From: Aphelocoma coerulescens
Lineage: Eukaryota > Chordata > Aves > Passeriformes > Corvidae
Direction of reading: 5' to 3'
Assembly (NCBI RefSeq): GCF_041296385.1
Contig: NC_091019.1
Span: 13,532,531 to 13,596,530, forward strand
Length of the DNA: 64,000 bases
Every line of letters starts with the position of its first letter. Positions within the stretch are counted from its first letter, which is position 1. Both the position numbers and the translations under genes were made by a program. A model generated the notes under the pieces. It saw only the letters and a program-made list of their open reading frames with translations. It made no database searches and was not told the origin of the DNA. Positions 10,580 to 20,632 of this stretch are shown here, piece by piece.

Positions 10580-11950
10580 TGCGGGTGGTGTTCATGTCCC
10601 CGGGAGCTGCTAAAATGGCAAACTCGCAGCAGCCTCGTGTGTCTGTGTGTGGGACCAGCTCTAATGCTGGCATCCAGATCAAATTTCTGTCAGATTTCTA
10701 TCAAATGTGGGGTTTAAATCTTGGGACCGATCAGCTCCCTGAGTGTGAAAGTCCTTGAAGTAGCCAAGCTGAGCTGCTTTTGAGAATTCCAAGCATTGTG
10801 TCCTTAATGGTTCTTAATACAACATTTAAATAATTAATATGGAATTGAGACACTGAGGTTAGAATGACTTAAAAACATTCCTTGTCCCTCTCCTATTTCC
10901 AGCCCAGGACTAAGTTGACGTTCCCTGAGTAGCTGCAATTCCCTGGATGTGGAGGGAGGAGGTCTCTGCCAGAGTGGGGGAAATGTCCCTGCTGGTTGCT
11001 GTGTCCGCAGTGGGCAGAGAACGCTGATCTTGGCAAGATGGGTTTGTGAGTATTGAATCAATCCTACCTCCTTTTTCATGAGTTGTTCCAGTGAGTCATC
11101 AGGTGGGAACACTTTTAGCTGGCTTTAATTAAGTTTCTTTTTCACAGGTTTCTTGGTGTTTTGATCCTGAAATTGTCAAACCCTTAAGTTTGCTAAATTA
11201 ACCATACAAAGCTTCAATGAACCAATCCTGAGGGAACTGGGGATTGGATATCTGGGATCTTATTGCATTTCAAGGCCAGGTTGGGTTTACCCCCTGATTT
11301 TGGTGCCAGGGGAAAACTCCAAGTTAAGAATAATCAAAATATGAACCAGTTCTCATGAAACTCAGCTTTCCAAACCTTTATTCAGGCTAAAGAAAAGATG
11401 GGAATGCCCTTGGTAGAAAAGCACCTGTGAGGCAAAGCAGGCTTAAAATGCCTGTAAGCAGGAAATCCAGGAGAAATGGCTGCTGGCTCCTGGCATCCTG
11501 GGCTTTCCAGGCAGGTTTTGTACTGGCTTGCAAGGCAGTTTTCTTGCCTCTGCAGGGTGGCACCTGCATCCCACTGGAAAGGGAAAATGTGGAGAGAGCA
11601 GCAACTGGGAAGACAGTTGCTGACATGTGTCCTTGGATTCCAGTTCCTCCTGGTGGGTTTGTGCTGCTGGAAGTACAAAGGAGATCAGTCTTGGAGTACC
11701 TGTTTGTTCACCTGCGGGGCTTGGGAGAGACGCTGGACATGGAATTCCAGGGATGCTCCTCTTGCTGGAGTGAGAAGCAGTGGAAGCTGTTTGCTGTCTG
11801 CTTCTTCATCCCTTTCACCTCGGTCCCCTGGGGTTCCACATAATCCCACCTCACCTTTGCTTTTCCATGGGTCTCTAAACGAAGGCTTGAGCTTTGCTGT
11901 AGCTCCCATTTACAGGGAGGGCCTATTCCAGGAAATGTCTCATGGTCTGG
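10580..11950. other. No supported gene
   Basis: Frames of up to 159 codons at 11427-11955 overlap one another and have no familiar domain. No splice-site chain or CpG promoter accompanies them. Confidence 0.4.
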
Positions 11951-11955
11951 ACTGA

Positions 11956-12091
11956 TGCCACTGCAGGAAGAGCAGAAAACCCCACAGCTCCTGTGGCTCA
12001 TTCATCTGAATTGCCTCCAGGCAGCAAGGATTATTCCCAAATGTCATCCTCTGGCTCCATGACTTGGTGAGGTTGTGTTCCCCCAAAGCCC
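11956..12091 (+). repeat. Dispersed repeat R1, copy b
   Basis: This is the second copy of the segment at 4991-5165, in the same orientation and about 40 bases shorter. Identity is high at both ends (GCAGGAAGAGCAGAAAA and GTTCCCCCAAAGCCC). Confidence 0.6.
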
Positions 12092-12099
12092 AGGGGCTG

Positions 12100-14390
12100 A
12101 TTTGTGTTGCAGCTCGCTAAAGTCCAGCTCAGTGGTGCTGGGTTTGGTTTTTGTGTGTAATGAAAACACTAAAAAATTCCCCTCATTCACTGGCACAGCC
12201 CTGGAGTGGGACCAGATTCCACTCATCCCAGAGTTATCCTGCTCCTGCCCTGGATCCCTCCAGTACTGTGTGTTTTCCAAGCTCATAGCACTGATGGATC
12301 TAAGCAAGGAAAACAATCCCTGTTCCTTCTCTTGTCCCTCCTTGATGTTCCCAGGCCCTGCATCCCCCTGGCTATTCCCTGTCTGACTCTTCATCTCTGT
12401 CCCACCTTATCCTGATCAAATATGGGCCTGAGATGTGTTTAGCAGCAAATCCATTCTTTTAAAGAAAGCCAAATGCAAAGAGCATTCAAATGCAGAGAAG
12501 TCTTTAGAAAAGAAATCCAGATATGCAAACAAGGGATGTGTCTTCCTGCATTTTCTGTTGTTTTTCTCTGTCAGGTTTTGGAAGGGTTTCTCTCCATGAT
12601 TTCCTGTGATCCAGGTGTGTCTCTTCCTTTGTCCAAATCCAGTGGCAAAGGATTGAACAACTGATGAGTGGGGTCTGGGATGAAAATGGTTCTGCTAAAA
12701 TTAGGGAAACAATGCTAGAAGAAAAATGAGCATCTTTTAATGCTTGGAATAAAAATGCTGGGAAAGGGCACTTTTTATTTGATTTGGTGTCGCTTGCCTT
12801 TTTTTTTTGTGGCTAAAACTCCATGGTGAGCAATCGGAGCAGAAATATGAAATGCAGGAGTCTTTGATTCCACAGTGGGATTAGCTTCCCTTTTCTGCTC
12901 TCTTTCAGGACAGGAAAAATCACTGAACTCATCCTATCTTTGCCAAAAGCTTTGGTGTTTGAGCAGCCAAACCCAACAAGGGCCCCTCTGCGGTCCTCCC
13001 CATGGTGTGGGTAAGTCACCAGTTCCTCTTCTCCTCTCTGCTGGGATGAACTCCCTAGGGAGTGCCATTTCCAGCAGCCTGGTCTGTTGGAAAAGGGGAG
13101 AAGGGAAGAGGAAATGCAGTGCCAGAGCTGTGTCCCATCAGGTTGTGTTTCCCTCTGAGGACAGAGAGTCTCTGGGCTGAGGTGAGATTGCTGGGAGTGC
13201 TTGGATGAGCAATCCAGGGAACAGAGAGCTCGGAATTGCAGCTGCTGCTAGAACCCATTGCCTTAGGTCTGCTTCGTTTGTGTCTGTGGGAAGTGGGATT
13301 TGTGCTGGAGAGGTGCTGTTGGGAACAAAGGATGGAGTAAATCTGCTCCTTGAATGTGCAGTGGGGGACTGAGTTGCAGGGAAAGGGAGTATTTATAAAC
13401 TATATCCATATTTCCCTGAAAGGGGCTGGAGCAGTGATGGAGGTGCTTGGGTTTGGCCTGGACCTGTCAGGATGAGCCGTAAACAACCCAGCCAAGCCCC
13501 TGAACCCTTCATGGATGTTTGAAACACTTTCACAGAAAGCCAAGGCAGTAATGAGTCCAGAGGAAAAATTAGAGGTGATTGCTTACGATCCGTGGGGAAT
13601 TTCCTTTGGAATTATCAATCAGAGAGTGTATAGAAGCAGAGCCCATCTTTTGGCTGTTTCTGGTCTGTCATCTCCTGTCTGGCTTAACAGAGTTTTGTGT
13701 GCTCCCCTTCAGGAAGCAGCATCTTTCCAGGTTGAAATTTGGGGTGGTTTTGTTTCTTTAGGGTTTGGGTTTTCTTCCCAAGTGAATCAGCCCTCCCATA
13801 AATACCCCGTGTTGTTCTACACAGCTGCTTTGGCTGTGGGTCAGAGAGACAGAAGGGAAATTACTTTTTATTATCTTGAAATTTTTCCAGACAGAAGTAG
13901 GACATCACCTTGCCCCTCCCCAAAGCACTGCAGGCACATGGGAGTAGTTCAGTGCTGGAACAGTTCTCTGAGAAATAACAATGTTAGAGAGGTTTAAGTG
14001 TTAATAACAACTCTCTTGTCTCTTGGTGGCAAGATTTGGTCCTACAGTCCCAGACTGGTGAGGGAGAAAATGAACTTGTGCTATTCCTGGAAAAGCTTCT
14101 GTTATTCCTTCCTTTTAATTCTGTGGTCTGATTTACTGTCTGGTATCTTTCTAACAAGACTTGTCAGAGATTCAAATTCAGGAATTGAATTTGGGTTTGT
14201 TCACCACAAAATCTTGCCAAGCCTGAAGGCCTGAGGTGATGACAGCCCTCAGCAAAGGTTCTTTATTAATCCTCTGTCAGATTTCCCTCAGTGCTGGGCA
14301 GGTGATGCCTTAGATTTTAACTTTTATATTTTTCAAATTCTGTACTGCTTAGTGTGTAACTCTGAAAGTTTCTTGTAGCCTGTTAATTTC
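12100..14390. other. No supported gene
   Basis: I saw only unremarkable single-copy-looking sequence with short frames. None has a recognisable domain or a convincing exon boundary set. Confidence 0.4.
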
Positions 14391-14398
14391 TGCTCTCG

Positions 14399-14729
14399 TG
14401 CTAGGTAGACATAACAAAGCCTCTCTGGGCCTGCTCCTCAAGGACACTTAGGCTGTCCTAGGCCCAAAAGTATAAACCAAAGAGCTGCTAAGGGGGGGGT
14501 AAGCTGAGGGCAAAACTGAAGCTTTAATTGGAGAATTAACCCTGATATGGAAATGAACCAAACCTATAAAAGGGTGAAGGACTCGTGACCTGTCGTCCAT
14601 CTTGGGGTCCATCTTGGCAGTAGCCTCTGGCCCCCAAGGGGTACCTTTGAAGGCCTTTCAAATAAATACCTACTTTTATTCCCTTACTCCTGTCTAGTTT
14701 CTGTGTCTAGGAGGCCTCTTAAGGCATCA
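14399..14729 (+). mobile_element. Probable solo LTR
   Basis: A compact block has the order expected of an LTR: a possible TG start near 14399, TATAAA at 14565-14570, a short transcribed stretch, AATAAA at 14661-14666, a T-rich stretch, and a terminus near GGCA at 14723-14726. Two CCATCTTGG-type repeats lie between the TATA box and the poly(A) signal. No target-site duplication was found, so the ends are approximate. No retroviral genes flank it. Confidence 0.55.
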
Positions 14730-14739
14730 CAGGGAAGGC

Positions 14740-15370
14740 AAGGGTTTGGATCAGGAATTCCGCAAGCAGGGCCTGTGTGACCATTGGCTTCTTGTGTGTG
14801 TGTCAGTGAGCCAAAATCAAGAGCAGAGATTGGTTTGGTGTTAAGAACTTATGGTAACTTTAAAACACTTAAATTATTAAAATAAAGTTTATTATTGAAA
14901 TAAATCAACTTTTCCTTCTTTTTTTATTTTAGATGCTGGAATTGCCTCTCTGGATGTGCTGAGCTCTCGCTGTTGTGGACTGTGCGGTCTTAATTGCTGT
15001 ACGTTCCTGTTCTTCTCACTGGGGAATTGGAAATAATTATTAATTAGACAGCAGAGATGTTTTCTGAAACCTTTCCCTTTTTTCTGCCTTTTAATGATAG
15101 ATCTTCTCTTTCTGCCTTTGAATTTACAGCGATTCTCTGATACCATTTCACCTGCCCAAATTCCCTGCAGCTCCTGGGACAGAGAGAAGCTTTTCCTGTG
15201 GCTGAAGTTCAGTGGGAAAATGATACTGTGTGTTCCATCTCCTTAATATATTTAACTGCTCTTTATATCTTAGAGTGTAGACTTAGTTGACCCTTTTTCA
15301 ACAGAAGGTGGCAGGCTGAAGTCACCTGAATTACTGAACCATACTTTAGATAGTTGAGTTTTTTTAAAGA
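14740..15370. other. No supported feature
   Basis: AT-rich sequence with no recognised gene, RNA or repeat. Confidence 0.35.
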
Positions 15371-15376
15371 AAAACC

Positions 15377-15430
15377 CCCAGGCTTTTTGTCTGTGGGCTT
15401 TATTGGTATTGCTCCTTAGCTGAGCCACAC
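15377..15430 (+). repeat. Short dispersed repeat R2, copy b
   Basis: This is the second copy of the ~55-bp segment at 7252-7313, sharing GGCTTTTTGTCTGTGGGCTT and GAGCCACAC. Its function is unknown. Confidence 0.5.
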
Positions 15431-16559
15431 CTTTAAATAATGATGTGGGCGCCTTCTAGAAAGTGTTCAATACATTTTGCACTCTCTCATGAGACCTTTG
15501 GGCCTACGCTTTTCCATTGCTGAGTTAATTGCAGGTCCAATGCAATTGGACAATGTCCCGTGCATCTGTTCATTGATCTGTTTGTGATGTTTATTTCATC
15601 TGAATGCAGAGTTGGGCTTTTTGGGCAGACAGTGCCCCTCAAACCATGAGGCTTGTTTAAAACCTTGTACACTATTTTGTGAAGATCCAGGGTGGGTGAG
15701 AACTTTGTCTTGTTGCTGTACTAGGGAATGGAATGCAGAAGCTTCCTGCAATATTCACATTGAAGTTGGAACATTCAAGGATATCGGTGTTATGGGTCTC
15801 AGGGATGAATCTGTCAGAAAAATTAATCCACGATGTCAGAGAAAAAGGAGACAAAGGAGTTCTGTAACTTGATTTGAATAAAGGGAGAGGCCGTGGGTGT
15901 TTCCCATGGGGTCTCTCAAATTGCTAGAGGACACAGCCTCCTCTTTATCCTCATTTCCCGGTCGCATTTCCCTCTCACTTTCCCCTTTGGCTGAGGTACT
16001 TGAGAGGTACAGACTTCCCAAATCGCTTAATACAGACCCCCTTCTAATGTGCATCCTCCCCACTTCTTTTTCTTTGTGTCTCTGTTCTTTTTCTCTAAGT
16101 CCAGGAATTTAGCATGGCCTTGGGTGAGCAACAGTCTGTGTCAATTAGTGGAATTCCTATGGAATTTATGGTTCCTCCCATTGCTTCTTTCACCTCTCAG
16201 TATCTGGCTTTATCTACCAGCAGGCCCACAGTTTGTTTGTAAAGACACTTCCTTCTCATTCCTTTCAAGATTGTTCTCCACTGCAGTGACACAGGGCCCT
16301 TGACTGACACCAACATGTCTATAAGAGGTTGTGTTATTTTCTCGACCATTTTCCATTTTCATGTGTTTTTCCCGGGCCAGGACGATGGATGACCTCCCTG
16401 AGGGCCTGACGCAGCAGCCGCTCCCACTGCTTCCAGGGGGGAACATGGTGGCACAGCCCCAGCACCATTGCCCTGTGGGGCTGAGCCGGGGTTTGGGGTT
16501 CAGCAGGGGTGTGAGGAGCCCCCTCAGTGCCATTCCTGCTCAGGAGGCCTCTCACCTCA

Positions 16560-16985
16560 GCATCCATGACACAGGCTGCCCAGCCACTGCTTGCCACCAT
16601 CTCCCACCCGCCCCCAGCACCGCTGACCCACTGGGACATTCCCACCGGGAACTGCCGTGGGAGATCGCGCTGCAAGTCCGAGGTCAGGGTTGCAGTCATG
16701 ATCGTGGCCAGATTCAGGCAGGCAAGTAGATGTCTTTATTGGGGGAGTGTCCTTTCACAGCGCCATTTTGTCGTCCCTACCCAAAGTGCATGCGCGAGCT
16801 GCTGCCATCTTGGAAAGGGCACCATAAGCCTAAGCCGCCATCTTAGGTGTGGTCCATGTGACTTCCGCCTAAACTCCGCCATCCTGCATTCTGTCAGAAG
16901 CCACTTCATGTGAGGGCTGCCATCTTAGGTGCGGTATCACGTGAGTTCTGCCCAGACCTGCCACCTTGTGTGCTGGCAGCAACCA
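16560..16985 (+). repeat. Second member of the YY1-rich repeat family
   Basis: From about 16590 it follows the order of arm A (CCGCTGACC, ACCGGGAACTG, GATCGCGCTG, TTCAGGCAGG). It then continues with a TGCATGCGCG motif and CCATCTTGG, GCCGCCATCTTAGG, CCGCCATCCTG and GCTGCCATCTTAGG, which are YY1-like sites read on the - strand. The same order appears in the reverse complement of 9850-10222. It is more decayed than the pair at 9.7-10.2 kb. Its class is undetermined; an LTR is possible. Confidence 0.6.
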
Positions 16986-17798
16986 GTTCCGAACAATTCG
17001 TGACTTCAGGCCCGGGCTGCCCTGTTGGGTGTTGCTGACTCTGAATTGCAGCCCCCTCCGCCCTCTCGGGAGCGGCATCTGCCGCTGTCCATCACACCCA
17101 CGCCCACACACGTGCACTCACATCACAACCCTGCACCGCTTGACCTACCCCCATCCAGCACCACCCTGCCCGCTCTCTCCGCTCCGGGGTCTGTCATAAA
17201 TTTCTTGCCCATGTAACAGAGAAACAACCACCCACCACCACCATGGTTGCAGTTCATCTCTTCTGTGCCTACAAAAGCTTAATAAGTCATAGGTATCACA
17301 AAGGCCTTCAGAGTCTGTGAGTTAAGGGCAGTTAGGAAGAAAAAAAAAAAACTTTTTGCTCATTCAGTTTTCTTTCTGACAAATGTCTTTAATTGATCAT
17401 CTTCCGAACAGCAGCAGGCAGCTAATCTATGTTCCTGACAGGATATTCCTGTCCAAGTCTATGGCAATTTTTTTTTCAGCTGCCTTATATGTCAGTGTTT
17501 GCAGATCCTGAATGCAAAAGGGAGCAAGACATCTGTACTTTTGAGACACTGCAGATGTTGGATTGTAAGATCTGAAATTCCAGAGAGGCGAACAGCCAGT
17601 CCCAGCTCATTGCAGTTCCCTGCAGGAACACGAGGGGGTGCTGGAGAGCACGGTGTAAGCGTGTGGAGCTGTTCAGCGCTTCGCCCTCTCCCCAGATTGT
17701 TAGATTTAAGCTCTTGCGTCTGCCCTGTCAATAAGCGCAGGAAAAAATTGGTCTCACTGCACGATCCTGCTCCGGCACCGGAAGCAGTGCAGAGATAT

Positions 17799-17965
17799 TC
17801 ATAAAATCCTGGAATGCTCTGGGTGGGAAGGGATCTTAAAACCTATACCACTCAACCCCCTACCATGGGCAAGGGACACCTTCCACCTAGCCCAGGTTGC
17901 TCCAAGGTCCGCCCAACCTGGCCTTGGCCTCTTCCAGTCACCCCAGGCTCCTGTAAATTACTGCA
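17799..17965 (-). mobile_element. CR1 LINE 3' fragment
   Basis: Read on the - strand this is a CR1 3' end. On the + strand it reads GGGTGGGAAGGGATCTTAAA, then CATGGGCAAGGGACACCTTC and CCAGGTTGCTCCAAGG, which are hallmark pieces of avian CR1. It lies just upstream of the duplicated BUB1B segment. Confidence 0.85.
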
Positions 17966-18229
17966 GCCTCTCAGACTAATTAGTATTTTCTTGGAATGCT
18001 GTAGGAGAGAAGGTAATTAATGGGACTGAGCATGACATTAACACAGCCATGCTCTTCTGGGAGCCACTTTTGAGCATGTCAAACGATGTATTTTCCAGGG
18101 ATACCCAAAAAGTGAGGTTTTCTGTGACACCAAAGCACAACTACATGCCACTTGCAGGAAGTGAGCACCTCAGGAAAAATAACAGAATTTAAGGCAGAGA
18201 AATAACGTGGAGAATCAGCGGGTGCCAGC

Positions 18230-18540
18230 AGTTAGGAGAGGCAAAGAGCGGGAACACACGCGAGCAGGAACAGGAGTATGCCTTTCGGATGAGATTAACT
18301 GCGAGGGCATTAATTATAAAATTATTTCTATTTCCCCGCGGGCCGCCGCGGGTGAGGAGGAAACTACATTTCCCGTGATGGCCCGGGGCGACGCAGGACG
18401 GCGCGGATCAGGCAGGGCGGGGCGGGAGGCGGGAGGGGATTGAGTTCTGAGGCGGCCCCGTTACTTGGGCTTTTCGGTGGCGGGATGTTGTGTGGGACGG
18501 GGCGGCTCGCACCGCCGGGATCTGTGTGCGGTACGTCGGG
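18230..18540 (+). promoter_or_regulatory. Copy 1 BUB1B promoter, diverged
   Basis: The upstream half nearly matches copy 2 and keeps a ZNF143/STAF-like site (AACTACATTTCCCGTGATG) at 18362-18380. From about 18404 it diverges sharply. The CCAAT box and TTTGAA of copy 2 are replaced by Sp1-like GGGCGGGGCGGG and by ATTGAG. An ATG at 18485 opens 15 codons plus one base up to a possible GTACGT donor; copy 2 has ATC there. Whether this promoter is active cannot be judged from sequence. Confidence 0.6.
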
Positions 18541-19274
18541 TCGAGAGGGGCGCGGGTCCGGGAAGGGTTCGCGGGGCTGGGGCGGCCTGAGATGCTGTGG
18601 AGTCCGTGAGGGGGTGAGGGCTGAGGCGGTGTGGGGTGAGAGGTGCGTGGGGCTGAGGGTTGTGTGGTCCGTGAGGGACTGAGGCGGCCTCAGGGGCTGT
18701 GAGGGTTGTGGGGTACGCGAGCGGCGCGCTCCTGTTGTGTTGGGGGGGATTTTTCCTGCTAACATCGCCTGCTTGCAGTTCTTCACTGTGAAGATTGGCT
18801 CTTTTTACATATATTTCTCATATTAGGAGAATTAAACGCTCAAGTCCCTCTAAAAGTTGGACATCTAAGCGGTGTTTTTTGGCTGCACAGAAAACTCGGG
18901 GTGGAATCGGCTGAGGAAAGCCGGCTGTGTCAGGTTTCGGGTCAGTACCCAGCCTTACAGGTGTCCATTTCTTGTTAAATGCAGGATTAAAGAAGAGTCG
19001 TTCAAGATTAAAGGAGAGGCAGTCGTGTTCCAGGAGGGTAGCCACGAGTGGGAGCTGAGCAAGGAACATGTGCAGCCCCTCAGGCAGGGGCAGGTGATAT
19101 CCAGCCTGCAGAACAAACTCTGCACAGGACCTTGGAACTCTGGCAGGGTAAGGAGGCTCGAAATGGACTGGGAAAAGAGAGGAAGGTGTGTGTAAGCTGA
19201 TGACTTCTGATCGCTGAGGCAGAAGTCGTGTCTTTCTCCCTTGCCTGTGGTTGGTGTCTTTTGTAAATACAGAT

Positions 19275-19570
19275 TTAATCATAGAATCGTGAAACTGGGA
19301 ATGGGAGGGACCCTACAGATCATCCGGTTTCACCTTCCACTAGACCAGGTTGCTCCAAGCCCCATCCAACGTGGCCTTGGACACTTGAAGGGATGGGGCA
19401 GCCACAGCTTCTCTGGGCAACCTGTGCCAGTGCCTGAGCACCTTCCCAGAGAAGAATTTCTTCCCAATATCTCATCCACACCCACCCTCCTTTGGCTTAA
19501 GGCCATTCCCTCTTGTCCTGTCACTGCATACCCTTGTGAAGAGTTGCTCTCCTTCTGGAGAGTCCCTGGC
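19275..19570 (-). mobile_element. CR1 LINE 3' end, copy 1 intron
   Basis: On the + strand it begins AATCATAGAATCGTGAAACT and continues through ACCAGGTTGCTCCAAGCCCC and a GAAGAATTTCTTCC motif, the reverse complement of an avian CR1 3' end. An identical copy in copy 2 (36498-36793) arose by the tandem duplication. Confidence 0.9.
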
Positions 19571-20186
19571 CATGCGTACACTATTCAAGTTTAGCAAGCA
19601 GATATTGCTAAAATAAGGTTTAAAAACTCTGTGGAGTTTTAAAATCAAGGACTTAAAATTCTCACTAACCATAAGAATTGGCAGAGGTGGCCTGCTAAAC
19701 TGTTTGGAGGGCAGAAAAGGAATGTAAGAGGGAAAGCATTAGCCAAGGAATGGGAGAGAAGCCAGGCATTAGTTAAACCTGTAAGGAAGAAGCATAAGAG
19801 TTAAATTATATTGAAAAATACAAGCTGAAGGAAGGACTTGTTGCCTGTCTTGTGAAAATAAGTCATGTACAGCATTCTGCAAGTCTTGTTTTGAAGTGTT
19901 TGTGAGGAAAACAGAAGAGCAGAGATCAAAAGAATTCAACTGCTGTATCAATGGAATATTTATCCTGACAATAGGATCACAGAAAGTAGCTTCCAATGGC
20001 TTAAACTAAACATCAAAAGAAGCAGCTGAGCTACAGGTGCTTAGGCTGTTCTGGAGAAGTGATGCAAGGCATTGTCTGAAGGGAATCAATCCTGTGAGAT
20101 CAGGTTTGTTTCATAGGTGCTCAGATAACCCCCAGTGCTCCCATGCTCTTTGTAGCTCAGAGAAGAACACTAGAAAGTCATGAGAT

Positions 20187-20632
20187 TGGTGCCTGGAAAT
20201 AGAACACAAACTTCTCCAGACCATCTTAGAATGATAATATAAAAGCAAACCTTCACTTGAAAGCCTTCAGGTGCCCAATACGGTGAAAAATAGTGCCCCA
20301 AATTAGATCCTTACAATTGATAAGATCGGGCAATTAGAATATCTGGCCTATATTGTCCAACTAGAGGAGCAGTTGGTGTTAGGTAATGTCCCACCCTGGG
20401 TTCTGCCCTCCTCCCCTACCTTTTTTATGCCTGTGATTACGTGGTGCAAAATAAAATGTCCTTGGAGAAGTAACAGGCAAGACATAACAGAACTTTAGGA
20501 ATGTGTCAATAAGCACCTGTTCACTGTGGGAAGAAAGGTGGCAAAGTACTAGAAGTTACACCGAGGCACTTAACAGTCTACAAAGCTGCAAATACATGAA
20601 GATTACATAAAAGCTAAAAACTTCAGGCATCA
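20187..20632 (+). mobile_element. Solo LTR (R3 family), copy 1 intron
   Basis: This ~446-bp element starts TGGTGCCTGGAAATAG and ends CTTCAGGCATCA. Its ends form short inverted repeats, and an AATAAA signal follows the GTGGTGCAAA motif. The tandem-duplicated copy is at 37410-37855 and an independent insertion is at 50534-50950. No retroviral genes flank it. Confidence 0.7.

Noticed and set aside
11427..11955. Two overlapping + strand frames of 138 and 159 codons
   Set aside because: There is no domain, promoter or splice logic, and they partly overlap the R1 repeat.
18207..18443. 78-codon frame repeated in both BUB1B copies (also 32142-32549)
   Set aside because: It sits in the promoter across the STAF-like site. 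Its conservation reflects the duplication, not coding.
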